A program made the position numbers and the translations under genes. Positions 49,970-59,043 of a DNA stretch of 64,000 nt are shown piece after piece (the stretch's first letter is position 1; each line of letters begins with the position of its first letter). The notes beneath the pieces are model-generated. The model worked only from the letters and a program-made list of their open reading frames with translations, was not told the origin of the DNA and ran no database searches. Origin of the DNA: Amorphoplanes digitatis (lineage in GTDB: Bacteria > Actinomycetota > Actinomycetes > Mycobacteriales > Micromonosporaceae); the NCBI RefSeq assembly GCF_014205335.1, contig NZ_JACHNH010000001.1, positions 1,426,001 through 1,490,000 of the forward strand, in the 5' to 3' direction.

Positions 49970-51484
49970 GTGACAACGACGGAAACGGCGGCGGACAGCG
50001 CCGCGACCGGACCGATTCCAACTACCGAGTATTCCGGATTCACCGAGCGGGACCTCGGTGTCTCCGGCGAACGGGCGCACGCCGACCGCTGGGTGTGGGA
50101 GGCCCGCTACGTCAAGCTGCTCCTGGTCATCGACTTCGGGGCGACGCTGATCGCCACGCTCGCCGCGTTCGTGCTGCGCTTCCAGGGCGCGCCGTACGCG
50201 GACTGGTACCTGGTGCTCTCGGCGCTGATTCCGCCGGTGTGGGTCGGGCTGCTGGCGATCACGCACGCCTACGAGCGACGGGTGCTCTTCATGGGCGGCG
50301 AGGAGTACCAACTGGTGCTCCGCGCCGGAGTACGCCTCACGCTCGGTATCGCCCTAGCGTCCTATGTGGCCAACGCGGACCTCGCGCGCGGCTACCTGTC
50401 CATCGCCCTCGTGCTGACCACCGTGCTCTCGCTGGCCGGCCGCTTCGTGCTGCGCAAGGTGCTGCACCGGGCTCGCCGGCGCGGCGCCTGCATGCACCGG
50501 GTGCTGGTGCTCGGCCACGCCTCGGCCGTCGCGCAGATGACCGGCCAGCTGCACCGCCGTTCGCATCACGGCCTCCAGGTCGTCGGCGCCTGCCTGCCCG
50601 ACGATCAGCTCGGCGACCCGGCGCGGATCGTCGACGTGCCGGTCTTCGGCGCCCTGACCGCGGCCGCCAACTCGGCGGCGGCGGCCGGCGCGGACACCGT
50701 CATGGTGCTGTCCTGCCCGGAGCTCGACGGCCCGATGCTGCGCCGCCTCGCCTGGGAGCTCGAGCGCGACGACATCGACCTGATGGTCTCGTCGTCGCTG
50801 GTGGACACCGCCGGCGACCGCATCACCGTCCGCCCGGTCGACGGGCTGCCGATGATGCACATCGAGCACCCCCGGCTCTCCGGTGGGCGGCGGCTCATCA
50901 AGTCGGTGTTCGACATCTCGGGCGCCGCGCTGCTGCTTCTGCTGCTCATGCCGCTGTTCCTGCTGGTCGCGCTCGTCGTCCGGCTGGACAGCGGCGGACC
51001 GGTGTTCTTCCGCCAGGTCCGGGTCGGCCGCGGCGGTGAGTCGTTCCGGATGTACAAGTTCCGGACGATGCACGCCGACGCCGAGGCCCGCCTCGAGGCG
51101 ATGCGCCGGCAGAACGAGGCCGCCGGGGTGCTGTTCAAACTGCGTGACGACCCGCGGGTCACCCGGTCCGGGCGCATCCTGCGCCGGTACTCGATCGACG
51201 AGTTGCCCCAGCTGATCAACGTGCTGCTGGGTGAGATGTCGCTGGTCGGGCCGCGCCCGCCGCTGCCGAGCGAGGTCGAGCGGTATCCGCAGGACATGCG
51301 GCGGCGGCTGGTGGTCAAGCCCGGCATGACCGGGCTCTGGCAGGTGAGCGGGCGCTCGGACCTGTCCTGGGAGGACTCGATCCGGCTCGACCTGCGGTAC
51401 GTGGAGAACTGGTCGCTCACGGTCGACCTGGTGATCCTCATGCGGACCGCCACGGTGGTCATGCGGGGCGCGGGCGCCTACTGA
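49970..51484 (+). CDS. Polyprenyl-phosphate sugar-1-phosphate transferase starting exopolysaccharide synthesis
   Basis: From GTG 49970 (504 residues) the protein has four N-terminal membrane segments, a CoA-binding-like nucleotide-binding middle domain (HRVLVLGHASAVAQMTGQLH, VFGALTAAANSAAAAGADTV), a fifth membrane segment, and a bacterial sugar transferase domain. The latter has KSVFDISGAALLLLLLMPLF, PVFFRQVRVGRGGESFRMYK, KFRTMHADAEARL, RYSIDELPQLINVLLGEMSL and VGPRPPLPSEV. It transfers a sugar-1-phosphate onto undecaprenyl phosphate, the first step of Wzx/Wzy-dependent polysaccharide synthesis. GGAGG at 49955-49959 may serve as ribosome binding site. It opens the polysaccharide operon. Confidence 0.93.
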   Translation: MTTTETAADSAATGPIPTTEYSGFTERDLGVSGERAHADRWVWEARYVKLLLVIDFGATLIATLAAFVLRFQGAPYADWYLVLSALIPPVWVGLLAITHAYERRVLFMGGEEYQLVLRAGVRLTLGIALASYVANADLARGYLSIALVLTTVLSLAGRFVLRKVLHRARRRGACMHRVLVLGHASAVAQMTGQLHRRSHHGLQVVGACLPDDQLGDPARIVDVPVFGALTAAANSAAAAGADTVMVLSCPELDGPMLRRLAWELERDDIDLMVSSSLVDTAGDRITVRPVDGLPMMHIEHPRLSGGRRLIKSVFDISGAALLLLLLMPLFLLVALVVRLDSGGPVFFRQVRVGRGGESFRMYKFRTMHADAEARLEAMRRQNEAAGVLFKLRDDPRVTRSGRILRRYSIDELPQLINVLLGEMSLVGPRPPLPSEVERYPQDMRRRLVVKPGMTGLWQVSGRSDLSWEDSIRLDLRYVENWSLTVDLVILMRTATVVMRGAGAY

Positions 51485-51556
51485 CCGGCGCGTGGGGCGC
51501 CGTTGCAAGGTTGTCGGTTTCATGCGGTCGGGACGCCGCGGGATGGGGATTGTTCG

Positions 51557-51603
51557 GTGGTACTGCTCTACTTCGTCGCCGCGTTCGTGCGAACCGCGCC
51601 GTG
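51557..51603 (+). CDS. Possible 15-residue hydrophobic leader peptide coupled to the next gene
   Basis: GTG at 51557 opens a short frame (MVLLYFVAAFVRTAP, stop TGA at 51601-51603) whose stop overlaps the GTG start of the glycosyltransferase gene. GGGGAT lies just upstream. The glycosyltransferase GTG has no ribosome binding site of its own, so translation of this mini-frame could provide it. It could be coincidence. Confidence 0.35.
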
Positions 51604-52557
51604 ACGACGCTGCTCGTCGCCTCCACCGGTGGCCACCTGGCCGAGCTGCACGATCTCCGGCCGCGGCTCGGCGTCGAGGACCGCCGATGGGTCACCTTCG
51701 ACAGCCCGCAGAGCCGCTCGCTGCTCGACGGCGAGGACGTGGTCTACGTCCCGCCGGCGACCAGCCGGGACCTGGTCGGCGCGGTCCGCGACCTGCTCGT
51801 CGCCCGGAGGATGTTCCGGTCCGAGCGCTACGAGCAGGTGATCAGCACCGGAGCCAGCGTCGCGATGGCGTTCTTCGTGCCGGCGACCTCGGCCGGGGTG
51901 CCGTGCTCCTATATCGAGAGTGCGACCCGTACCCGGGGGCCGTCGCTGACCGGCCGGCTCGCCGCCCGGGTGCCGCGCGCCCGCCTCTACACGCAGTACC
52001 CGGGGTGGGCCGATGCCACCTGGCGCTACGGCGGGTCCATCTTCGACGCGTTCGACGCCGAGCCGATCGCGGCGCCCCGCCAGGTCCGCAAGGTCGTGGT
52101 GACCCTCGGTACGCACGAGCGCTACACCTTCCCGCGCCTGCTCAATCATCTCGTTACCCTCCTGCCGCCGGATTGGGACGTCCTGTGGCAGGTTGGTTCG
52201 ACCGTTATCGATAGAATGCCCGCCGAAGCCCGAAAGCAGGTGCCCCTCGCCGAGATGCGGCAGGCGCTCGCCGAGGCCGACGTCGTCATCTCGCACGCCG
52301 GCGTCGGCTCCGCACTGGCGGCGATGCAGGCCGGCAAGCGGGCGCTGTACGTGCCGCGCCGCAGGGCGTTCGGCGAGCACGTCGACGACCACCAGGTCGA
52401 GATGGCACGGGAGTTGGAAGGCAGGAGGCTGGTCGTGGCTCGGGAGGCGGAGGAGGTCGGTCTCGCGGATCTCGAGGAGGCGGCCGCCTGGTCGGTACGG
52501 GCCAGCCCGGCCGTGGCGCCGTTCCGGCTGGCCCCGTTCCGGCTGGCTCCGTCGTGA
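51601..52557 (+). CDS. Alg13/Alg14-like fused glycosyltransferase (GT28 fold)
   Basis: The 318-residue protein starts VTTLLVASTGGHLAELHDLR, the Alg14/PssD-like opening, and has a C-terminal GT28-like half with VVTLGTHERYTFPRLLNHL and VVISHAGVGSALAAMQAGKR, as in Alg13/PssE. Such fused enzymes add the second sugar to the lipid-linked polysaccharide intermediate. The start is uncertain: GTG at 51601 fits the family length, whereas the frame is open upstream to a TTG at 51511. The last residues contain an imperfect repeat (APFRLAPFRLAPS). Confidence 0.85.
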   Translation: MTTLLVASTGGHLAELHDLRPRLGVEDRRWVTFDSPQSRSLLDGEDVVYVPPATSRDLVGAVRDLLVARRMFRSERYEQVISTGASVAMAFFVPATSAGVPCSYIESATRTRGPSLTGRLAARVPRARLYTQYPGWADATWRYGGSIFDAFDAEPIAAPRQVRKVVVTLGTHERYTFPRLLNHLVTLLPPDWDVLWQVGSTVIDRMPAEARKQVPLAEMRQALAEADVVISHAGVGSALAAMQAGKRALYVPRRRAFGEHVDDHQVEMARELEGRRLVVAREAEEVGLADLEEAAAWSVRASPAVAPFRLAPFRLAPS

Positions 52558-52690
52558 ATGCACGATTCGGCCGCGTCCTTGTGCATACATGTCTGTCCGA
52601 TAGACAAGGTCATCGTCCGGAAGGTCGATAGCGCGACCGGCGGGGCCGCACCAGGCTTCGTCAATCTTTAAGTTCTGATTAGGAGGGCAC

Positions 52691-54670
52691 GTGTCCCTGA
52701 AGCGTCGACTCCGGCCACGGCGGGCCGCCAGGTTCCTGGTGCCGGCCGCGGTGATGAGTTTGACGGTCGCTCTGACCGCCGTCCCGGCGAGCGCCGTATA
52801 CGTACCACCGAACGACCCGGCGACCCTGGTCTCGGCCAATCCGGCGGACAACACGCCACACCTGCAGAACGGAAGCATGCGGGCCTTCGCGCAGATCGGT
52901 AACACGGTCTACGCGGGCGGCTCGTTCGCCGGGGTCAAGCCCGCCGGCGCCACCACCTGGACGCCGGTGGAGAACCTGATCGCCTACGACGCCGGCACCG
53001 GCGCGCTGAAGACCGGCTTCGCCCCGGTCCTCGACGGCGCGGTGCAGACGCTCGCGGTCAGCCCCGACGGCAAGCTCATCGTCGGCGGCAGCTTCGGCAC
53101 CGTCAACGGCGTCGCGCGCAAGAACCTGGTCGAGCTCGACCCGGCCACCGGCGCCACGGTCGCCGGCTGGGTCGGCCGGGCCGACGGCGGCGTCGTGCGC
53201 CGCGCGATCGTGCACGGCAACTACCTCTACATCGCCGGCGCCTTCCACTGGGTCAACGGCACCGAGCACTCGCTGCTCGCCCGGCTCAACGCCACCACCG
53301 GCGCCATCGACGCCGGCTTCCAGATCGATGCGAGCGGCCCCCGCCCGTACGCGAACAGCACCGAGCTGGTCTGGGGCCTCGCGGTCGCGCCCGACGGCGG
53401 CACCGTAGTGGCGGTCGGCAACTTCACCGACGTGAACGGCAACGCCCGCAACCAGGTCGTCATGATCGAGACCAGCGGCACGCCGACGGTCGCGGACTGG
53501 AACACCGACCGGTACGTCGCCGCCTGCTACAGCGGCTCGTTCCCGTTTTACGCGCGCGATGTGGACTTCGGCGACGACGGCAAGTACTTCGTCATCATCG
53601 GTGACGGCGGCCGCGGCGACGCGTACTGCGACGCCACCGCCCGGTGGGAGACCGCGGACCGCGGGTCCAACGTCCAGGCCACCTGGGTCAACTTCACCGG
53701 CACCGACTCGGTCACCTCGCTCGAGGTCGCCGACGGCGTCGTCTACGTCGGCGGCCACTTCCGCTGGCAGAACAACGCCAACGGCAACGACGCGCAGGGC
53801 GCCGGCGGCGTCAGCCGCTACGGCATCGCCGCGCTGGACCAGCAGAACGGCGTGCCGCTGAACTGGAACCCGACCCGCTCGCCCGGCAGCCAGCTGCCGG
53901 CCGGCGGCACCGAGTGGGGCCCGATCATGTGGGAGCTCTGGAAGGGCCCGGACGGCCTCTTCGCCGGCTTCGACGCGGACGGCCTCGGCAACGAGTACCA
54001 CGGGCGGATGGGCTACTTCCCGGAGTCCGGCGGCCGCAACCTTCCCGTTCAGGACGCGCCGCAGGCCGCCTCCGGCTACCTCTACCTCGGCGCCGGCAAC
54101 GGCCAGCTGACCAAGGTGCCGTACGGCCCGACCGGGGTCGGCACGCCGGCCACGGTCAGCCAGCCGCAGCTCACCTCGGCGCGGTCGGCGTTCATGGTGT
54201 CCAACAAGCTCTACTGGGCCAAGATCGACAGCTCCGCGCCCAGCGGCAGCGTGCTGAACATCTCGATCGTCAGTGGCGCCGGCGCGATCGGTGCACCGTG
54301 GGTGGGCAGCGGCTACAACTCCTGGTTCACGGCCGCCAGCATGACCGGCGCGTTCTACCTGCAGGGCCGCATGTACTACACGACGTCGACCAGCAACTCG
54401 CTGTTCTACCGGTACCTGACGCCGGACGGCTACGTCATCGGCTGCACCGCGTTCACGCTGCCCACCTCGGGCATCGACTGGCGCACCGTGCGGGGCATGA
54501 CCTGGGTCGCCGGCAAGGTCGTCTACGGCTCAACGGACGGCTCGCTGCGCACGGTGGCCTTCGATCCGGCCGCCACGACCGCGGTTACCGGATCGACCGC
54601 CACCGTTGTCGCCGCCCCGAATGCGGCGGCAACGTGGTCCAATCAGACACTGTTCTTCGCAACCTCGTAA
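52691..54670 (+). CDS. Secreted delta-60/DUF5122 beta-propeller protein
   Basis: The 659-residue protein has a signal peptide (VMSLTVALTAVPASA) and repeated DUF5122 (delta-60)-like blades, such as VYAGGSFAGVKPAG, LIVGGSFGTVNGVARKNL, LYIAGAFHWVNGTEHSLL and VYVGGHFRWQNN. Its role is unknown; secreted propellers in polysaccharide clusters may bind the polymer or assist its export. AGGAGGG precedes the GTG start by a few bases. It sits between glycosyltransferase and Wzz-like genes. A hairpin follows the stop. Confidence 0.85.
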   Translation: MSLKRRLRPRRAARFLVPAAVMSLTVALTAVPASAVYVPPNDPATLVSANPADNTPHLQNGSMRAFAQIGNTVYAGGSFAGVKPAGATTWTPVENLIAYDAGTGALKTGFAPVLDGAVQTLAVSPDGKLIVGGSFGTVNGVARKNLVELDPATGATVAGWVGRADGGVVRRAIVHGNYLYIAGAFHWVNGTEHSLLARLNATTGAIDAGFQIDASGPRPYANSTELVWGLAVAPDGGTVVAVGNFTDVNGNARNQVVMIETSGTPTVADWNTDRYVAACYSGSFPFYARDVDFGDDGKYFVIIGDGGRGDAYCDATARWETADRGSNVQATWVNFTGTDSVTSLEVADGVVYVGGHFRWQNNANGNDAQGAGGVSRYGIAALDQQNGVPLNWNPTRSPGSQLPAGGTEWGPIMWELWKGPDGLFAGFDADGLGNEYHGRMGYFPESGGRNLPVQDAPQAASGYLYLGAGNGQLTKVPYGPTGVGTPATVSQPQLTSARSAFMVSNKLYWAKIDSSAPSGSVLNISIVSGAGAIGAPWVGSGYNSWFTAASMTGAFYLQGRMYYTTSTSNSLFYRYLTPDGYVIGCTAFTLPTSGIDWRTVRGMTWVAGKVVYGSTDGSLRTVAFDPAATTAVTGSTATVVAAPNAAATWSNQTLFFATS

Positions 54671-54709
54671 ATAAATACGTCTATGTAGCGAAGAGGCTCC
54701 GTTGAGTCA

Positions 54710-54745
54710 CCTTCCCGGCCGCGCAATGGCGCGCGGCCGGGAAGG
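54710..54745 (+). terminator. Strong hairpin inside the exopolysaccharide operon
   Basis: A perfect 15-bp stem (CCTTCCCGGCCGCGC with its complement) around a six-base loop lies 40 bp after the propeller gene and 36 bp before the Wzz-like gene. As there is no T-tract it may attenuate rather than end transcription, reducing expression of the downstream genes. Confidence 0.7.
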
Positions 54746-54780
54746 CAACAACTGCAGAGTCTGTCGGGGAGGGACGACTC

Positions 54781-56406
54781 ATGGATGTGACTGATTCCGT
54801 CGCCGCGAGCCGGCAGCGGGTCATCGGCTTCGCGGATGTCATCCGGATTCCGCTGCGCCGCTGGCGGATCGTGCTGGCCGTCGTGGGCACTGTCACGCTC
54901 GTCGTGCTCGGATATCTCCTCTTCTTCCCGGCGACCTACCGGGCGACGACGGTCGTCGTTCTGCGCCCCGTGGTCACCGACCCGTTCACCCTGCCGTCCA
55001 GCGGCGCCGACCGGGCCATCAACATGACCGCCGAGAACGGCATCGCGCTCAGTAACGGCGTCATCGACACGACCGCCCAGATCCTTCAGCAGGACTCGGA
55101 GGAGATCCGCAAGGCGCTCTCCATCGAGGTGCCCACCGGCGGCCAGGTGCTCCGCTTCCAGTTCGCGAGCGACACCGAAAACAGCGCGATCACCGGCGCG
55201 AACACCGCGGCGGAGACCTACCTGCGCGTCCGCGAGGACATCTACAAGCAGCAGCGGGCCGCGCTGATCCTGTCGTACGACAACACGATCAAGTCGGTGA
55301 CCGCGCAGCGGCTCTCCGCGCAGAAGGACCTGCCCACGCAGCACAACAGCACGGATACCGCGTCTCCGCGTACGCAGGCGACGCTGGACCAGGTCAGCGC
55401 GCTCAACGACCAGATCGCCCAGCTCGCGAACGCGCGTGCCAAGGTGGCCTCGGCCGACCTGAGCCCCGGCTCGATCACCGCCGCGGCCCGCTCGCCGATC
55501 CCGTCAAGCCACGACGCCGCCGCGGTCTACCTGCTCGGCGCGGTGCTGGGCGGCCTGGTGCTCGGCGTGGTCGCCGCGCACGCCCGCGAGGCGCTGGACC
55601 GCCGGGTCCGCTCCATCGAGCAGGCCGCCGAAATGGTAGGCATGCCCGCGCTCGGCCTGGTCCGGGCCGGGCGGCACCACGAAGACGCGGCGGCCGCCGA
55701 CGCCCGCTATGTGTCGCTCGCGCTGCTCAAGTGGATCGACCCCCACTCGGAACGGCCGCTGGTCGTGCTCTCCAGTCGCAACGACGAAGGCCGTACGGTC
55801 GTGACCGGGAATCTTGCGGTCGCGCTCGCCGAGGCCGGCCAGGACGTCATGCTGGCCGGCCCGCCGGAGAGCCAGGAGGAGCTCAAGCGGGTGCTGTTCG
55901 CGGCGCAGAAGCGCACCCCGCCGCGGCCCCGCACTTCGCCGAAGGGCGGTTCCGCAGGGTTGAATGGCTCGCCTTCGGCGGACCGGCTCGGCCGGAGCCC
56001 CGGCGGGGCCCGGCAATCGGGGCTGTCGGCGCGCGTGGCGCCTGCGCAGGTGCGGATGCCGTCCAACGATCCCGAGGCCACGCTGGTCATGCAGGCGCCG
56101 GTGCCGGCCCCGGCGGCCCTGGGGAAAGCCGCGGCCGACCGCGACAGCCGCCAGATTGTTGTGCTGATCGGTGGCGGCGTGGTGCGGCTACGCACGCTCG
56201 GCGAGGAGCTCGAAGGTGGTGTGGTCGTGATCGACGCCCCACCATCTGACAGCGATGAGCGAGGCGTCCGCGCTGCGCAGTCCGGTGTCGCGGTGCTGGT
56301 AGTCGCCCAAGATCGGACACGCAACGCTGAACTGACCCGTCTCGTCGATCGCGTGCGCTCGGCCGGTGCGCAGACCGTCGGCTTCGTTCTCACCGGGGGA
56401 CGCTAG
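54781..56406 (+). CDS. Wzz-like polysaccharide co-polymerase with degenerate BY-kinase-like domain
   Basis: The 541-residue protein has a Wzz-type N-terminus (cytoplasmic start, membrane segment at about 36-56), a periplasmic coiled-coil part to about 240, and a second membrane segment near 255. The C-terminal cytoplasmic part resembles BY-kinases, but the Walker A region reads SSRNDEGRTVVTGNLA instead of a GxxxxGK[ST] P-loop; the Walker-B-like VVVIDAPPSD remains. It may therefore lack kinase activity and act as a scaffold. A Pro/Ser/Arg-rich insert (about 380-460) lies in this domain and its DNA holds a short inverted repeat. It likely controls chain length. Confidence 0.85.
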   Translation: MDVTDSVAASRQRVIGFADVIRIPLRRWRIVLAVVGTVTLVVLGYLLFFPATYRATTVVVLRPVVTDPFTLPSSGADRAINMTAENGIALSNGVIDTTAQILQQDSEEIRKALSIEVPTGGQVLRFQFASDTENSAITGANTAAETYLRVREDIYKQQRAALILSYDNTIKSVTAQRLSAQKDLPTQHNSTDTASPRTQATLDQVSALNDQIAQLANARAKVASADLSPGSITAAARSPIPSSHDAAAVYLLGAVLGGLVLGVVAAHAREALDRRVRSIEQAAEMVGMPALGLVRAGRHHEDAAAADARYVSLALLKWIDPHSERPLVVLSSRNDEGRTVVTGNLAVALAEAGQDVMLAGPPESQEELKRVLFAAQKRTPPRPRTSPKGGSAGLNGSPSADRLGRSPGGARQSGLSARVAPAQVRMPSNDPEATLVMQAPVPAPAALGKAAADRDSRQIVVLIGGGVVRLRTLGEELEGGVVVIDAPPSDSDERGVRAAQSGVAVLVVAQDRTRNAELTRLVDRVRSAGAQTVGFVLTGGR

Positions 56407-57320
56407 TGCCAGAGGCCTATCCCGACGTCAGTGTCATCGTCGCCACCTGTGACCGCCCCGGTCTGCTTGAGCGGGCCGTGGCCAGCATCCTCAGCCAGGA
56501 CTATCCCGGTCGCGTCGAGTGCATCGTGGTCTACGACCACGTCGACGTGCGCGACCTGAATTTGTCGGTCGGACCGGACCGGGCTCTAAAGCTGATCAAC
56601 AACGGCCGCTGGCAGGGCCTGCCCGGCGGCCGCAACAGCGGCGTCGACGCGGCGACCGGCGAGCTGCTGGCGTTCTGCGACGACGACGACATCTGGCTGC
56701 CCGCCAAGCTCAGCCGGCAGGTGGAGCTGCTCGCCGACCCGGCGATCGGCGCGGTGAGCTGCGGGCTGCGGCTGCGCGGCCCCGGCATCGACAAGGAGCG
56801 CGTGCTCGACCGCGACCGCGTCGTCCTCGACGAGTTGCTTGCCGACCGGGTCATGGAGGTGCACTCCAGCACCATGCTGGTGCGGCGCTCGACCTGGGCC
56901 GCCGCCGGCGACGTCGACGAGGGCATCCCGGGCGGCTACAGCGAGGACTACGAGTGGCTGCTGCGGGTCACCGCGCACACGCCGATCGCGGTGGTCCGGC
57001 AGGCGCTGGTCATCGTCGACTGGCACGGCGGCTCGTTCTACTTCGGCCGCTGGGCGACGATCGTGCAGGCGCAGCGCTACCTCATCGACAAGCATCCGGA
57101 ACTGGCTGGCAGCCGCCGCGGCATGGCCCGGCTGCGCGGGCAGATCGCGTTCGCACTCGCCTCGGGCAACCGGCGGATGGAGGCGCTGCGCGAGCTCGCC
57201 GCCGTCGTGCGGCTCAACCCCACCGAGAAGCGGGTGCTGGTCATCGTTCCGGTGATCCTGGGCCTGGCGACCGGCGAGCGGTTGCTGCGGATGGCGCAGA
57301 AGCGCGGCAAGGGGATCTGA
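56406..57320 (+). CDS. Family 2 glycosyltransferase
   Basis: The 304-residue enzyme has a GT-A fold: PDVSVIVATCDRPGLLERAV, LPGGRNSGVDAATGELLAFC, the DXD-type motif CDDDDIWLPAK (near residue 93), and GGYSEDYEWLLRV. It transfers a sugar from a nucleotide donor during repeat-unit assembly. GTG start overlaps the stop of the Wzz-like gene (TAGTG). A 99-bp piece of a close relative of this gene lies at 59943-60041. Confidence 0.93.
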   Translation: MPEAYPDVSVIVATCDRPGLLERAVASILSQDYPGRVECIVVYDHVDVRDLNLSVGPDRALKLINNGRWQGLPGGRNSGVDAATGELLAFCDDDDIWLPAKLSRQVELLADPAIGAVSCGLRLRGPGIDKERVLDRDRVVLDELLADRVMEVHSSTMLVRRSTWAAAGDVDEGIPGGYSEDYEWLLRVTAHTPIAVVRQALVIVDWHGGSFYFGRWATIVQAQRYLIDKHPELAGSRRGMARLRGQIAFALASGNRRMEALRELAAVVRLNPTEKRVLVIVPVILGLATGERLLRMAQKRGKGI

Positions 57321-57322
57321 GG

Positions 57323-57529
57323 TTGGCCCGGCCTGGACTGCGCCTCCGGCGGGTGCGGGCGACCGCGCCCGCCCAGGCCCGCGCGGTCGCGCCGGTCGCG
57401 CCCGGGGTTCTCGAGCCCGGCGCCTGGCCGATCCGTACGCCGAAGCTGCCGGCCGTCAGCCCCACCGGCCTCTGGCCCAGCGCGCTGGACGGACCGGTCA
57501 ACCGGCAGGTCACGGAGCCGATCACATGA
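57323..57529 (+). CDS. Small hypothetical protein in the polysaccharide operon
   Basis: This 68-residue frame starts at TTG (AAGGGG eight bases upstream), right after the glycosyltransferase, and its TGA overlaps the ATG of the flippase gene (ATGA). Codons are almost all G/C-ending, as in real genes here. The product is Pro/Ala/Arg-rich, with TPKLPAVSPTGLWPSALDGP near the C-terminus, and has no membrane segment. No family is recognised. The tight coupling on both sides is the main reason to accept it. Confidence 0.55.
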   Translation: MARPGLRLRRVRATAPAQARAVAPVAPGVLEPGAWPIRTPKLPAVSPTGLWPSALDGPVNRQVTEPIT

Positions 57530-59043
57530 GCACCATCGCGAGGCCCGCGGACACCGAGTCGCGGCGCAGCGCGCGCAGCGGCGCGATCGGCCTGCTCGGC
57601 GCCGCGGTGAACGGGGCCTGCGGATTCGTGCTCACCGCCGTGATCGTGCGCGTCTTCGGCCCGGCCGAGTCGGGCGCGTTCTTCACCGCCGTCGGAATCG
57701 TCAGCATCGTCGGCCCGCTGTGCTGCCTCGGCGCCGACACCGGCCTCGTGTGGGCGCTGCCCCGGCGCACCCTGGGCCCGGCCGGTGACGCGGCCCGGCT
57801 GCTGCCCCTCGCGCTGGTCCCGACGGCCGTCGTGGCCGTCGCCGTCGCGGTGGCCGGCTGGATCGGTGCTCCGGCGCTCGCCGCGGCACTGCTCGACGGC
57901 GGACGGGACGGCACGACCCTGGTCCGGCTCGCCTGCGTGGGCATACCGGTGTTCGTCATCGCCACCGTGCTGATCAGCGGGGTCCGCGCGACCCGCGCGG
58001 TCGGTGCCTACGTCGGTCTGCAACTGGTCGCCGTGCCGATCTCCCGGCCGCTGCTCATCGGCGCGGTCGCCGCCGGCGCCGGGTCCGCCGTCCTGGGCTT
58101 CGCGGGCTGGCTGCTGCCCCTCGCGGTCGCGGCCGTGGCGGCCGCCCTGCTCCTGGTCGGCCCGCTCGGCCTGCGCCGGGGTGCCGGCCTGCGGCCGTCC
58201 GCCGCGGACCGCCGCCTGTTCTGGTCGTTCGCCCTGCCGCGCGCCCTGTCGACGGCGATCGACGCAAGCAGCATGTGGGTCGGCGTTCTGCTCACCTCCG
58301 CGCTGGCCGGTCAGGCGGAGGCGGGGGTCTTCGGTGCCGTGGGCCGCTACGCGCTCGCCGGACTGCTGATCATGCAGGGCCTGCGGGTCGCCGTCGCACC
58401 GCAGCTGTCGCGGCTGCTCGGCACGCAACGACGGCGGGAGGCGGCGCAGATCTACCGGCGGACGACGTTGTGGATCGTGCTGCTGTCCTGGCCCGCCTAT
58501 CTGCTGCTGGCGGCCTTCGCCCCCGCCTTCCTCACCCTGTTCGGCGCCGGGTTCGCCGGTGGATCCGCGCCGATGGTGGTACTGGCCGCCGCGATGCTCG
58601 TCAACGTCGGTGTCGGACTCGTGCAGACCGTGCTGCTGATGAGCGGCAACAGCCGGGGTCACCTGCTCGCCACGATGTCCGGCCTCGCGTTGAACGTGGT
58701 CCTCTGCTTCGTGCTCATCCCGGGTCACGGCGCGCTGGGTGCGGCGATCGCCTGGTCCCTCGGGATCGTCTGCGAGAACGTGATCGCCGCCAGCCTCGCC
58801 CGGAGCGCGCTCGGCGAGCCGCTCTTCGGCCGCGCCCTGATGGGCACCGCGCTCGCCGTGGCGGCCGTGACCTGCCTTGCTGTCGGCGCCGGCGTTCTCG
58901 CGGGCGGACGCGGGCTGGCCGGCCTGGGTGTCGCGCTCGCGGTCCTCGCGCTCGGCGCGATCGCCTCGCTCGGCAGCGGACGGGTCCGCCTCGCGCTCAA
59001 GAACATCCGGGCCCAGCTCGGGCCCGGCCCGGAGCGCCGCTAG
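57526..59043 (+). CDS. Wzx/MATE-like polysaccharide flippase
   Basis: The 505-residue protein has about 12-14 hydrophobic segments and the Wzx/MurJ layout: GAIGLLGAAVNGACGFVLTA at the start, VFGPAESGAFFTAVGIV, LALPRALSTAI-like middle and GHGALGAAIAWSLGIVCENV toward the end. It translocates lipid-linked repeat units across the membrane. No Wzy polymerase is seen in the window, so it must be encoded elsewhere or lost with the operon's end. Confidence 0.9.
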   Translation: MSTIARPADTESRRSARSGAIGLLGAAVNGACGFVLTAVIVRVFGPAESGAFFTAVGIVSIVGPLCCLGADTGLVWALPRRTLGPAGDAARLLPLALVPTAVVAVAVAVAGWIGAPALAAALLDGGRDGTTLVRLACVGIPVFVIATVLISGVRATRAVGAYVGLQLVAVPISRPLLIGAVAAGAGSAVLGFAGWLLPLAVAAVAAALLLVGPLGLRRGAGLRPSAADRRLFWSFALPRALSTAIDASSMWVGVLLTSALAGQAEAGVFGAVGRYALAGLLIMQGLRVAVAPQLSRLLGTQRRREAAQIYRRTTLWIVLLSWPAYLLLAAFAPAFLTLFGAGFAGGSAPMVVLAAAMLVNVGVGLVQTVLLMSGNSRGHLLATMSGLALNVVLCFVLIPGHGALGAAIAWSLGIVCENVIAASLARSALGEPLFGRALMGTALAVAAVTCLAVGAGVLAGGRGLAGLGVALAVLALGAIASLGSGRVRLALKNIRAQLGPGPERR

